NCBI GenBank assembly: GCA_002213445.1 | Contig: NJIE01000008.1 | Location: 310,001-374,000 of the forward strand | DNA: 64,000 bases | Reading direction: 5' to 3' | Source of the DNA: Xenophilus sp. AP218F | GTDB lineage: Bacteria > Pseudomonadota > Gammaproteobacteria > Burkholderiales > Chromobacteriaceae | Part shown: piece after piece, positions 8,110 to 17,455 of the stretch | How positions within the stretch are numbered: position 1 is the stretch's first letter | Layout of the letters: each line of letters starts with the position of its first letter | Translations under genes and position numbers: made by a program | The notes under the pieces: model-generated | Told to the model about the DNA's origin: nothing | The model's database searches: none | What the model saw: only the letters and a program-made list of their open reading frames with translations

Positions 8110-10680
8110 TCAGACCCGCAGCGCGGTCAGCAGCGCGGCCTCCAGCGCCAGCGCGCTCTTGTCGTCCTTCAAGGCCTGGCCGGAGATCAGGAAGGAGTCT
8201 TCGGCGCGGCTGCCCAGCGTCATGATCTTGGCCGACTGCACGCTGACCTGGTAGTCGGACAGCGTCTTGGCGATGCGCGCGAGCAAGCCTGGCTGGTCGC
8301 CGGCGACGATGGATAGCACGTAATAGTTGTCCTTGTCGTCGGGGCGGATCAGCACCTGGGGCGCGATCGGGAAGTGCTTGAGGTGGCGGCTGATGCGGCC
8401 GGACGAAGGCAGCTGCAAGGGGCCGTCCTGGCGCAGGCTGGCCGCCAGCTCGAACTCGATGAAGTTGATCATGTCGCGGTAATCGCCGTCGTGATGCTCG
8501 GGCACGAACACGTGGAAGGTGTCCAGCGCGTAGCCGTGGCGCGTGGTGTAGACCTTGGCGTCGGCGATGCTGTAGTGGGTGCGGCCGAAGAAGCAGCAGG
8601 CGCGGGCGAACAGTTCCGGCTTGTCCGGGGTGTAGATCAGCACCTGGATGCCTTCGTGGTCGTCGGACAGGCGGGCGCGGACGATGGGCTCCGCGGTGTG
8701 CAGGAAGCGGTTGAGGATGCGGGCGTGCCAGGCGATCTCGCGCGCCTCGTGGCGCAGGAAGTAGACGGTGTCCAGCTGGGCCCACAAGGCCTTTTCCACG
8801 CCCTCGGGCATGGCGTGCAGCCGCAGTTGGGCGCGGGCCAGGTTCTGGCGCGCCTCCATTTCCGATGCGATGTCGATCTCGCCGCCGCGCGACAGCACGC
8901 GCAGCGTGGCGTGATAGAGGTCTTCCAGCAGCTTGGCCTTCCAGGCGTTCCAGACCTTGGGGCTGGTGCCGCGGATGTCGGCCACGGTCAGCAGGTAAAG
9001 CGCGGCCAGCCGGCGCGGGGTTTCCACCAGCTCGGCGAAGCGCTGCACGGTTTCCGGGTCGTAGATATCTTCCTTTTGCGCCACGCTGGACATGGTCAGG
9101 TGGTGGCGCACCAGCCAGACGATCAGGGCGGTGTCTTCGGCGTCAAGGCCATGCTGCTGGCAGAAGGCTTCTGCGTCGGCCATGCCCAGCTGCGAGTGGT
9201 CGCCGCCGCGGCCCTTGGCGATGTCGTGGAACAGGCCGGCGAGGTACAGCAGCTCCGGCCGTTCGAAGTCGGCGATCAGCCGCGACATGAACGGATATTC
9301 GTGATTGAAGGCGCTGATGGCGAAGCGGCGCAGATTGCGCACCACCATCAGGATGTGCTCGTCCACGGTGTAGACGTGGAACAGGTCGTGCTGCATCTGA
9401 CCGATGATGCGGGCGAAGTTGGGCAGGTATTTGCCCAGCACGCCGTACAGATTCATGCGCCGCAGGCAGCGGGTGAGGCCGGCCGGTTCGCGGAACATCT
9501 GCAGGAATAGCGCCTGGTTGCGCGGGTCCTTGCGGAAGCGTTCGTTGATCTGGCTGCGGGCGTGCCACAGCGCGCGCAGCATGCGCGGGGCGAAGCCGGA
9601 CAGTTCCGGATGGCGCTGCAGGGTGAGGAAAGCCTCGAAAATGGCTTCCGGGTGTTTGACGAACACGTCCGGCTGGCGCACGCCCAGCATGCCGTTGATC
9701 ACGTTGAAGTGTTCGTTGATGTTGCGGGTGACGCGCGGCGCTTGCGAATAGATTCGGCCGCGCAGGTTGGGCAACAGGATGCCGTTGAGCTGGTTGACTG
9801 TTTTGGCGGCGCGAAAATAGAGCTGCATCGCCTGTTCGCTGGCGCGCTTGGCCGGAGTGTCGCTCAGGCCGCAGGAGAGGCCCAGCTGTTGTTGCAAGTC
9901 GAAGATCAGACGATCTTCCCTGCGGCGGGCCAGCAGGTGCAGATTGATGCGCAGTTTTTGAAGCTGGCGCTCGCTGTGCTTGATCAGGCGCGCTTCGGCC
10001 AGGGTCAGGATGCCGCGGCCGGCCAGGGCGTCCCAGTCGTTGCCGAGGGCGATGGCCTTGCTGATCCACAGGATGGTGTGCAAGTCGCGCAGGCCGCCGG
10101 GGCTTTCCTTGAGATTGGGCTCCAGATTGTTGCTGACGCCGAAGTGGCGGGTGTGGCGCTGTTGTTGCTCCAGCGTCTTGCCTTCGAAGAAGGCCAGCGG
10201 GTCGCGCTGGGCTTCGAGCTGGCGCTGCAGCCGCAACCAGATGCCCTCCGGGCCGGCAAGCAGCCTTTGCTCCAGCAGATTGGTTTCCACCGTGATGTCG
10301 GCCGCCGCTTCGCTCAGACACTCGTCTACGGTGCGCACGCTGTGGCCGATTTCCAGGCCGATGTCCCACAGCAGGCTGACGAATTGGCCGATGTTTTCGG
10401 CCTGCGCCGGCGTGGGCGGCGCGGACAGCAGGATCAGGAGATCGATGTCGGAGTGGGGGAACAACTGGCCGCGGCCGTAACCGCCGACGGCGATCAGACA
10501 GGCGTCGCTTTCCAGGCGGGCCTCCCGCCACAGGGCTTGCAGGGCCTCGTCGACCGCCTGGCTGTGGCTTTCCAGATAGGCTTGCGGATTGCGTTCCTGG
10601 CGATAGCGCTCGGCCAGCTGCTGTCGCTTCGCGGCCAGCGATTGCCGCCAGTGGTGGGTCTCGATGGCCGGAAGCGTCAT
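8110..10680 (-). CDS. glnD: Bifunctional [protein-PII] uridylyltransferase/uridylyl-removing enzyme
   Basis: 856 residues, the usual GlnD length. The N-terminal nucleotidyltransferase domain has GGYGRGQLFPHSDIDLLILL (about residues 67-86). A GlnD-specific helical region follows, then an HD domain with LAGLFHDIAKGRGGDHSQLG (about residues 478-497), and two ACT domains (about 670-750 and 780-856). It uridylylates PII proteins when glutamine is low and removes UMP when glutamine is high, so it is the nitrogen sensor. It starts 1 bp after lptG ends, on the same strand. Confidence 0.97.
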   Translation of the reverse strand: MTLPAIETHHWRQSLAAKRQQLAERYRQERNPQAYLESHSQAVDEALQALWREARLESDACLIAVGGYGRGQLFPHSDIDLLILLSAPPTPAQAENIGQFVSLLWDIGLEIGHSVRTVDECLSEAAADITVETNLLEQRLLAGPEGIWLRLQRQLEAQRDPLAFFEGKTLEQQQRHTRHFGVSNNLEPNLKESPGGLRDLHTILWISKAIALGNDWDALAGRGILTLAEARLIKHSERQLQKLRINLHLLARRREDRLIFDLQQQLGLSCGLSDTPAKRASEQAMQLYFRAAKTVNQLNGILLPNLRGRIYSQAPRVTRNINEHFNVINGMLGVRQPDVFVKHPEAIFEAFLTLQRHPELSGFAPRMLRALWHARSQINERFRKDPRNQALFLQMFREPAGLTRCLRRMNLYGVLGKYLPNFARIIGQMQHDLFHVYTVDEHILMVVRNLRRFAISAFNHEYPFMSRLIADFERPELLYLAGLFHDIAKGRGGDHSQLGMADAEAFCQQHGLDAEDTALIVWLVRHHLTMSSVAQKEDIYDPETVQRFAELVETPRRLAALYLLTVADIRGTSPKVWNAWKAKLLEDLYHATLRVLSRGGEIDIASEMEARQNLARAQLRLHAMPEGVEKALWAQLDTVYFLRHEAREIAWHARILNRFLHTAEPIVRARLSDDHEGIQVLIYTPDKPELFARACCFFGRTHYSIADAKVYTTRHGYALDTFHVFVPEHHDGDYRDMINFIEFELAASLRQDGPLQLPSSGRISRHLKHFPIAPQVLIRPDDKDNYYVLSIVAGDQPGLLARIAKTLSDYQVSVQSAKIMTLGSRAEDSFLISGQALKDDKSALALEAALLTALRV

Positions 10681-10681
10681 G

Positions 10682-11758
10682 TCAGCGCCTTTCCTGTCTG
10701 GCTATGATGGCGATGCCGGCCAGGAGGAAGGCCAGCGTGGGCAGCGTGGCGGACAGCACCGCGTTCCACTCGTAGAGCAGACCCAGGTGGCTGAACAGCC
10801 GGTTGATGAAGTGGAAGCCGACGCCTAGGCAGATGCCGGCGAACAGCTTGATGCCCAGCTGGCCGTGGCGGCGTTGCTGCGGCGTGAAGGCGAGCGCCAC
10901 CAGCGCCATCGAGATGCAGGCCAGCGGATAGAACAGCTTGCTCCACAGGGCGATGTCGTAGCGCTGGGTTTGCTGCTTGTTGCTCTTCAGATGCTCGATA
11001 TACGTCATCAGGTCCATCGCCGACATCTGTTCCGGCACCACCAGCAGCACCGACAGGATGCCCGGCTCGATGATGGATTTCCACGGCAGGCTGGCGTAGT
11101 CGCGGCTGACGGTATGGTCGGGGAAGAGGCGGGTTTCCCGCACTTTCTCCAGCGTCCACATGCGATCTGCCGTGGAGTAGGTGCCGCGTTCGGCCAGACG
11201 GGTCTCCACCAGGCGGAAATCCTGATCGTAGGTGTAGATGCGCACGCCCAGCAGGGTGGTGTCCGGCAGCATCTCGCGCACGTTGATGAAGTTGCGGTTG
11301 TCTTTGACCCAGATACCGGAGCGGAACTCCTGGGCCACCATGGAGTGCGTGGCGGACAGTTTCATCTGCTGCGCCTGTTTCATCGCCGCCGGCGCGACGA
11401 ACTCGCCCAGCAGAATGGTGAGGATGGCGAAGCCCAGGCCGAACTTGAGCAAGGTGGCGGCGATCTGCCGCAACGTGACGCCCGACGTGCGGATGACCGT
11501 GTATTCGCTGGAGCTCGCCAGCTGGGTCATGGCCACCATGCCGCCGATCAGCACGGCCAGCGGCATCAGTTCATAAGCGTGGCCGGGCATCAGCAGCGCG
11601 ACGTAGCCGGCCATGGTGCCGAAGTTGTACAAGCCCTTGCCCAGTTCCGGCACTTCGCCCATCAGATCGAAAAAGCCGTACAGGCCCAGCAGGGCCAGCA
11701 GGGTGAACAGGGTGGCCTGGGTCAGCGCGCTGACGATATAGCGGTGAATCAGTTTCAT
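10682..11758 (-). CDS. lptG: LPS export ABC transporter permease LptG
   Basis: 358 residues with the LptF/LptG layout: three N-terminal membrane helices (starting MKLIHRYIVSALTQATLFTLL), a periplasmic beta-jellyroll (about 130-260) and three C-terminal helices ending in LPTLAFLLAGIAIIARQERR. With LptF and the LptB2 ATPases it extracts lipopolysaccharide from the inner membrane and passes it to LptC/LptA. It lies 7 bp downstream of lptF and just before glnD. The second position and the E. coli-like N-terminus favour LptG over LptF. Confidence 0.94.
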   Translation of the reverse strand: MKLIHRYIVSALTQATLFTLLALLGLYGFFDLMGEVPELGKGLYNFGTMAGYVALLMPGHAYELMPLAVLIGGMVAMTQLASSSEYTVIRTSGVTLRQIAATLLKFGLGFAILTILLGEFVAPAAMKQAQQMKLSATHSMVAQEFRSGIWVKDNRNFINVREMLPDTTLLGVRIYTYDQDFRLVETRLAERGTYSTADRMWTLEKVRETRLFPDHTVSRDYASLPWKSIIEPGILSVLLVVPEQMSAMDLMTYIEHLKSNKQQTQRYDIALWSKLFYPLACISMALVALAFTPQQRRHGQLGIKLFAGICLGVGFHFINRLFSHLGLLYEWNAVLSATLPTLAFLLAGIAIIARQERR

Positions 11759-11765
11759 CTTGTGA

Positions 11766-12869
11766 TCAGAGCTTTTTGCCGAGCATCAATGACAGGGATT
11801 TGCCGAGCGGAAGCAGCGGACGGTTGCGGTGCTTGAGCAGCGCCAGCGCCAACGCCAGCATCAGGCCGTGCACCAGCAATACCGCCCATACGCCCACCTT
11901 GTCCTGCGACACCCAGTTGCGGGTGACGGTCAGCCCGTTCTGGTAAATGAAAAAGGCGAGCAGGGCGAACAGCAGGTTGTAGGTGTGGCCGCTGCGCGGA
12001 TTGTAGTAAGACAGCGGCAAGGCCAGCAGCGCCAGAATCAGGCAGCTGAGGGGCATCGACAGGCGCCAGGCCAGTTCGGCGCGGAAGTCCGGCAGGTTTT
12101 GCGACAGCAGCACCGAAGTCGGAATGGACTGGCGATTGCTGGCCGGGGTCATCGCATGCTGGCTTTCGCCCAGGTTGGCGGTATAGCGTTCGAAAATCGC
12201 CACCTGGTAGTTGGCCTGGCCCGGCTCGCCCACGTAGCGTTTGCCGTCTTCCAGCACCACCACCCGCTCGCCGTCGGGCTTGGTGGAAATATAACCGCGT
12301 TTGGCGAAAATCGTGCTGACTTTGCCGTCTGTCATGTCTTGCATGAAAATATTGGAGGCATTGCCGCCGAGGGCGGAGTAGCCTTCAATGAAATAAACCT
12401 TGCTGGAAGAAGAGGATTCCTTGAACACGCCTGGGGCGATGGCGGAGATTTCTTCGCGGCGCTTGATGATCTCCGCATAGTCCTGGCTGCGCTGGTCGGC
12501 CCACGGGCCCACCCACAGCGTCACGATGGCCACCAGCACGGACAGCGGCACGGCGAAGCGCATCACCGGCCCCACCCAATTGTTCAGAGACAGCCCGGAC
12601 GACAGCCACACCACCATTTCATGGTCCCGCCACACGCGGGTCAGCACCACCAGCACGCTGACGAACACGGTGAGAATCATCAGCACGGGGAAAAAGCCCA
12701 GCGTCCAGAAACCGATCAGCGCCGTCACCGCCTCGTTGGCGATCTGGCCTTCGGCGGCGCGCCCCAGCAGGTTGATGGCTTGGGTGGAGACGATGATGGC
12801 AAGCAATACGACAAATACGCCCAAGGCGGTAAAAGTCAACTCTCGTATCAGGCTTTTTTGAAAAACCAT
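11766..12869 (-). CDS. lptF: LPS export ABC transporter permease LptF
   Basis: 367 residues. The start MVFQKSLIRELTFTALGVFVVLL matches the LptF N-terminus. Three helices, a periplasmic jellyroll (residues about 130-265) and three C-terminal helices follow. It is the heterodimer partner of LptG in LPS transport. It is divergent from pepA across 194 bp, the arrangement seen in many beta- and gammaproteobacteria, so the promoters of both operons lie in 12870-13063. Confidence 0.95.
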   Translation of the reverse strand: MVFQKSLIRELTFTALGVFVVLLAIIVSTQAINLLGRAAEGQIANEAVTALIGFWTLGFFPVLMILTVFVSVLVVLTRVWRDHEMVVWLSSGLSLNNWVGPVMRFAVPLSVLVAIVTLWVGPWADQRSQDYAEIIKRREEISAIAPGVFKESSSSSKVYFIEGYSALGGNASNIFMQDMTDGKVSTIFAKRGYISTKPDGERVVVLEDGKRYVGEPGQANYQVAIFERYTANLGESQHAMTPASNRQSIPTSVLLSQNLPDFRAELAWRLSMPLSCLILALLALPLSYYNPRSGHTYNLLFALLAFFIYQNGLTVTRNWVSQDKVGVWAVLLVHGLMLALALALLKHRNRPLLPLGKSLSLMLGKKL

Positions 12870-13063
12870 TTATTCAGCGCCTTTTTGACTTTTTATGAAA
12901 AGCATTGTGATAATTCGATGAGACAATTCGAAACGCCAAATCCGGCAATTTTGGATCAACAACAATCCTGCTTCACCGGAGGCCGGGCCGTCTGATGTCC
13001 CCGTGCGTCGACGGCCGGTCAAGAGGTGGAACAACTGACACTCGCTCTACACGGGAGTTATCC

Positions 13064-14629
13064 ATGGAATTTAACATAAAAAGCGGCAGCCCGGAAAAGC
13101 AGCGCGTAGCCTGCGTCATCGTCGGCGTCTACGAATCGCGCAAGCTGACCTTCGCCGCGGACCTGCTCGATCGCATCTCCAACGGCTTCATCAGCGACGT
13201 GATCCGCCACGGCGACATGGAAGGCAAACTGGGCACGACGCTGGTGCTGCACTCGGTGCCGCACACGCTGTGCGACCGGGTGATGCTGGTGGGCCTGGGC
13301 AAGGAGCGCGAGTTCCGCGCCAAGGAGTACCGCGAAGCGGTGCGCGCCTCGATCAAGGCCTTGACCCAGACTTCCGCGGTGGAAGCCGTCAGCTACCTCT
13401 CCGAGCTGACCGTGAAAAAACACGACGTGGAGTGGATGATCGAACAGGCGGCGGTGGTGACGCTGGACGCGCTGTACCGTTTCGACCGCTTCAAGAGCAA
13501 GAGCGACGATCTGGCGCGCGAGCCGCGCAAGCTGACGCTGGCCGTGCCGCGCCGCAGCGATCTGGCTGACGGCGAGAAGGGCCTGCAACGCGGCCTGGCC
13601 ATCGGCAACGGCATGAAGCTGGCCAAGGATCTGGGCAATCTGCCCGGCAACATCTGCACGCCGAGCTATCTGGGCGAGGAGGCGCAGCGCATCGCCGAAG
13701 CCTTCTCCTGCGAAGCGGAAGTGCTGGGCCAGCCGCAGATCGAGGCGCTGGGCATGGGCTCTTTCCTGTCGGTGGCCAAGGGCAGCGTGCAGGAGCCGCG
13801 CCTGATCGTGCTCAAGCATGCCGGCGCCAAGGACAAGGCCGACAAGCCCATCGTGCTGATCGGCAAGGGCATCACCTTTGATTCCGGCGGCATTTCCCTC
13901 AAGCCGGGCGAAGGCATGGACGAAATGAAGTACGACATGTGCGGCGCGGCCACCGTGCTCGGCGCGTTCCGCGCCGCGGTGGAAATGAAGCTGCCGCTGA
14001 ACATCGTCGCCATCGTGCCGGCTTGCGAGAACATGCCCAACGGCAACGCCAACAAGCCGGGCGACATCGTCACCTCGATGTCGGGCCAGACCATCGAAAT
14101 CCTGAATACCGACGCCGAAGGCCGCCTGATCCTGTGCGACGCGCTCACCTATGCCGAGCGCTTCAATCCGGCCACCGTCATCGACGTCGCCACGCTGACC
14201 GGCGCGTGCGTGGTCGCGCTCGGCCATATCGCCACCGGCCTGTACAGCAACCAGGACAGCCTGGCGCGCGAGCTCCTCGCCGCGGGCGAAGAAGTCGCCG
14301 ACCGCGCCTGGCACATGCCGCTGTGGGACGAATATCAGGAGCTGCTGAAGAGTCCGTTCGCCGACATGGCCAATATCGGCGGCCGTCCGGGCGGCAGCAT
14401 CACCGCGGCCTGCTTCCTGTCGCGCTTCGCCAAGTCTTTCGACTGGGCGCACCTCGACATCGCCGGCACCGGCTGGAAGAGCGGGAAGGACAAGGGCGCC
14501 ACCGCGCGTCCGGTGCCGCTGCTGGTGCAGTTCCTGCAGGACAGGGCCGACATCGCCTTGGGCAATGTCGTGCGTCGCGGCCGTCCGCGTCGCGAGGCCG
14601 TTGAAACGGTAGAAGATGAGCAAGATTGA
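13064..14629 (+). CDS. pepA: Leucyl aminopeptidase (PepA, M17 family)
   Basis: 521 residues, start MEFNIKSGSPEKQRVACV with GGGAG upstream. The catalytic domain carries the metal-binding lysine/aspartate motif GKGITFDSGGISLKPGEGM (from about residue 266), then the family signature NTDAEGRLIL (from about residue 348). It removes N-terminal amino acids using two metal ions and forms hexamers; the E. coli homologue also binds DNA in Xer recombination. The final ~20 residues (RRGRPRREAVETVEDEQD) extend beyond the catalytic core and overlap holC by 14 bp. Upstream in-frame Met residues lack homology. Confidence 0.96.
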   Translation: MEFNIKSGSPEKQRVACVIVGVYESRKLTFAADLLDRISNGFISDVIRHGDMEGKLGTTLVLHSVPHTLCDRVMLVGLGKEREFRAKEYREAVRASIKALTQTSAVEAVSYLSELTVKKHDVEWMIEQAAVVTLDALYRFDRFKSKSDDLAREPRKLTLAVPRRSDLADGEKGLQRGLAIGNGMKLAKDLGNLPGNICTPSYLGEEAQRIAEAFSCEAEVLGQPQIEALGMGSFLSVAKGSVQEPRLIVLKHAGAKDKADKPIVLIGKGITFDSGGISLKPGEGMDEMKYDMCGAATVLGAFRAAVEMKLPLNIVAIVPACENMPNGNANKPGDIVTSMSGQTIEILNTDAEGRLILCDALTYAERFNPATVIDVATLTGACVVALGHIATGLYSNQDSLARELLAAGEEVADRAWHMPLWDEYQELLKSPFADMANIGGRPGGSITAACFLSRFAKSFDWAHLDIAGTGWKSGKDKGATARPVPLLVQFLQDRADIALGNVVRRGRPRREAVETVEDEQD

Positions 14630-15044
14630 TTTTTACACCAACGTCGCCGATCCGCAGGCTTTCGCCTGCCGGTTGGCGGACACGGTGTTGCGCAAGAAGG
14701 AGCGCTTGCTGGTCTGGCTGGATAGCGAGCGCAACCTGGAAGTGTTCAGCAATCGGCTGTGGAGCTTTGGCGATACCCGCTTTGTGCCCCACTGCCGGCT
14801 GGATGCGCCCGAAGCGGCCGAAACCCCGATCTGGCTGGCTTTTCGCCTGCCTGATGATCTGAGCCACCCGGTTCTGCTCAATTTGGGGCCGGATCTGCCA
14901 GATGATTGCGATCGCTTCGCGCGCATTCTCGAGATCGTCGGTCGCGACGAAGCGGCGTTGGCTACGGCCCGGCATCGTTTCAAGGCTTATCGCGAGCGCG
15001 GTTACGCAATCGAACATCACGACATGAGTCACACGCCATCATGA
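14616..15044 (+). CDS. holC: DNA polymerase III subunit chi
   Basis: 142 residues beginning MSKIDFYTNVADPQAFACRL, the HolC fold. Conserved blocks include ADTVLRKKERLLVWLDSE and LWSFGDTRFVPH. Chi links the clamp-loader complex, through psi, to single-strand DNA-binding protein at the replication fork. It overlaps pepA by 14 bp and the next gene by 4 bp (ATGA), so pepA, holC and the repeat protein are probably one coupled transcript. Confidence 0.94.
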   Translation: MSKIDFYTNVADPQAFACRLADTVLRKKERLLVWLDSERNLEVFSNRLWSFGDTRFVPHCRLDAPEAAETPIWLAFRLPDDLSHPVLLNLGPDLPDDCDRFARILEIVGRDEAALATARHRFKAYRERGYAIEHHDMSHTPS

Positions 15045-17452
15045 CCGAGTCGAATCAAGCGAACGATCCCGCCTGGGAAGGCCTCAACCTCCCGGTATTG
15101 ACCGATGTGGTCGACGATATGGCCGCGCCCGAATCCGCCGCCGCGCCGGAGGCCGGCATCGAGATTCCCGAATTCGATTTCTCCAGCGAGCTGGATCTGA
15201 TGGCGGCGGAGCTGACGACGGCGTCGCCCGGCGGCGCGCCGCTGGACATCCCCGAGCTGCAGCTGGAAGAACTGCTCGGCGATGACGCGCCGCCGGGGGA
15301 GGCGGCGCGCGAGCCCGCGCTGGACTTCGGCATGTTGCCGTCGCTTGATCTGGACGTTCCCGCAGGCGATGAAGCCGGCGGAACCGAAGCCTTCGATTTT
15401 TCCCTGCAGCCGCGCGCCGAGACGGCCAGCGAGGCCGACGGCCTGGCTGCGCTGATGGCGCGTGCCGACGTGCAGCAAGCGGTGACGCCGGAAGAGGCGG
15501 CCGCGCGCGCCTCGTTCGCGGCGCTGGACGACGCGGCGCTGGACCAGCTGGCTTCGCAGTTGTCCGCGGAGCCTGCGCCCGAATCCCCGCCAGTGGATGA
15601 GCCGGCGGGCCTGGCCTGGGCCGACGTGGTGGCGGCGGTGAACAACGGCGCGGCCGAACCTGCCGAGGCATCGATGGATGACGCGGAGACTGAGCCGGCG
15701 CTTTCCTCCGAAGCCGACGCCGGCATGGGGCTGGTGGACGAATTGGAGCATCTGCCTTGGCCCAGCGTCGTCGACGAAGCCGCGCCCGTCCCCGAGTCCG
15801 CGCCGTCGGCCCAGGCCGAGCCTGATGCGCCGCGCTTCCTCTCCATTCCGCTCGACAGCCTGCCTAGCGGCGTGCTCGGCGGGGGCATGGGGCTGGAACC
15901 GCCGCCTCCGCCGGTGGATGATCTGGCCTGGCTCTCCACCTTGCAAGGCGCCGCGCCGCAGACGCCGCTGGCGACAGCGCCGGCCGCGCCGACGCTGGAT
16001 CAGTTGTTGCAGCAGGCGGAAGCGACATTGTCGCGATTGCCGGGCCAGTCTGCCGGCGAAGATGCCGAGCCCCTTGCTCCGGAAACGCCGGCCGCGGCCT
16101 TTGCTTTTGAAGCTGCGCAGGACATGCCGCAGGCTGAGGCGGTGTCTCCGGATATCGAGCCGACGCCCGAAGTCGCCGCGGTCGAAACCGCGTTGGAGCC
16201 GGCAGCATCGGTCGAACTGGCGGCTTTCGAAGCCGAGCCGGAATTGTCGCAAGTTGCGGGGCAGTTGCCGGTTGTCGAGCCGACGTCCGAAGTCGTCGTG
16301 GTCGAAACTGGATTGGAGCCGGCCGCGCCAGTCGAAGCCTTTGCGTTTGAAGCTGCGCAGGACATGCCGCAGGCTGAGACGCTGTCATCGGTTGTCGAAC
16401 CGACGCCTGAAATCGCGGCGGCCGAAGCCGCGTTGGAGCAGGCAGCGCCGGTCGAGCTGGCGGCTTTCGAAGCCGAGCCGGAATTGCCGCAGGTTGAGGC
16501 TGTATTGCCGGATATCGAGCCGACGCCCGAAGTCGCCGCGGTCGAAACTGGATTGGAGCCGGCCGCGCCAGTCGAAGCCTTTGCGTTTGAAGCTGCGCAG
16601 GACATGTCGCAGGTTGCGGCGCAGTTGCCGGTTGTCGAACCGACGTCCGAAGTCGCCGCGGTCGAAGCCGCGTTGGAGCCGGCAGCGCCAGTCGAGTTGG
16701 CGGCTTTCGAAGCCGAGCCGGAATTGCCGCAGGTTGCGGCGCAGTTGCCGGTTGTCGAGCCGACGTCCGAAGTCGCCGCGGTCGAAACCGCGTTGGAGCT
16801 GGCAGCATCGGTCGAACTGGCGGCTTTCGAAGCCGAGCCGGAATTGCCGCAGGCTTGGGCGGTGTCGCCGGATATCGAACCGACGCCCGACGTCGCCGCG
16901 GTCGAAGCGGCGTTGAAGCCGGCAGCGCCAGTCGAGTTGGCGGCTGTCGAGGCCGAGCCGCAAGTGGCGGCAGTCGAGCTTGCGCACCCGTTATCCGATG
17001 AAGCGTCCGCCGAACCGGCATTGCCTATCTTGCACGAGGAGGCCGAGTCTGAAACCGTCGCCGCTGCGATGCAGGCTGCGGCGGGGCCGCTGGTTGCTGA
17101 TGCGCCGCTTGTCGCGTCGGCCCCCGATCTGATCGCGGAAGACAAGGGCGGGGTGGCGGTGGTCAAGGTGGCCAGCATGGCGGCGGCCGGCAGCGGCGCG
17201 CACGGCTTGCCATTGGAACAGCTTGACGAGCAGGCCCTGTTCGATGCCTTGTATCAGCAGATGCTGCCGCGCATGAAGGTGGAGCTGTCCTTGTGGCTGC
17301 AGGACGCCATCGAGCTGCAAACCCGCCAGATGCTGTCAGGCATGATGCATCAGCTCAAGGAAGATTATGAAATGCTGTTTGGCGACGCGCTGAAGGAGAG
17401 CCTGAAGCAGGCGATGGAGCGTTTGGCCAAGCAGGACAAGGATGAGGAGTAG
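15041..17452 (+). CDS. Acidic, Ala/Glu/Pro-rich protein with seven 40-residue repeats
   Basis: 803 residues. The N-terminus has LNLPVLTDVVDDMAAPE, resembling the short motif that opens uncharacterised DUF2486-like proteins near holC in betaproteobacteria. About residues 30-350 are acidic and low-complexity. Residues about 353-645 hold seven 40-residue repeats. The last ~80 residues (from LPLEQLDEQALFDALY) form a conserved-looking amphipathic helical domain with MKVELSLWLQDAIE and ending KQDKDEE. No signal peptide or membrane segment is seen, so it is probably cytosolic. Function unknown; the layout suggests a long acidic spacer carrying a C-terminal interaction domain. Confidence 0.85.
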   Translation: MTESNQANDPAWEGLNLPVLTDVVDDMAAPESAAAPEAGIEIPEFDFSSELDLMAAELTTASPGGAPLDIPELQLEELLGDDAPPGEAAREPALDFGMLPSLDLDVPAGDEAGGTEAFDFSLQPRAETASEADGLAALMARADVQQAVTPEEAAARASFAALDDAALDQLASQLSAEPAPESPPVDEPAGLAWADVVAAVNNGAAEPAEASMDDAETEPALSSEADAGMGLVDELEHLPWPSVVDEAAPVPESAPSAQAEPDAPRFLSIPLDSLPSGVLGGGMGLEPPPPPVDDLAWLSTLQGAAPQTPLATAPAAPTLDQLLQQAEATLSRLPGQSAGEDAEPLAPETPAAAFAFEAAQDMPQAEAVSPDIEPTPEVAAVETALEPAASVELAAFEAEPELSQVAGQLPVVEPTSEVVVVETGLEPAAPVEAFAFEAAQDMPQAETLSSVVEPTPEIAAAEAALEQAAPVELAAFEAEPELPQVEAVLPDIEPTPEVAAVETGLEPAAPVEAFAFEAAQDMSQVAAQLPVVEPTSEVAAVEAALEPAAPVELAAFEAEPELPQVAAQLPVVEPTSEVAAVETALELAASVELAAFEAEPELPQAWAVSPDIEPTPDVAAVEAALKPAAPVELAAVEAEPQVAAVELAHPLSDEASAEPALPILHEEAESETVAAAMQAAAGPLVADAPLVASAPDLIAEDKGGVAVVKVASMAAAGSGAHGLPLEQLDEQALFDALYQQMLPRMKVELSLWLQDAIELQTRQMLSGMMHQLKEDYEMLFGDALKESLKQAMERLAKQDKDEE
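16100..16970 (+). repeat. Seven tandem 120-bp coding repeats
   Basis: The segment reading like GAGCCGACGCCCGAAGTCG recurs at offsets of exactly 120 bp (near 16158, 16278, 16398, 16518, 16638, 16758 and 16878), keeping the reading frame. Each unit encodes a 40-residue module with EPTPEVAAVE, a short LEPAAPVE segment, and one of two alternating ends: AFAFEAAQDMPQ or LAAFEAEPELPQ. Copies are 80-95 percent alike by eye. They are protein-coding repeats and not a CRISPR array. Confidence 0.92.
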
Positions 17453-17455
17453 CAA

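Noticed and set aside
15029..16252. Long antisense frames across the repeat protein
   Set aside because: They are produced by the biased composition of the repeat gene; no family motif and no ribosome binding site.
16100..16970. Regular repeats that could suggest a CRISPR array
   Set aside because: There are no unique spacers; the whole 120-bp unit is coding and in frame.
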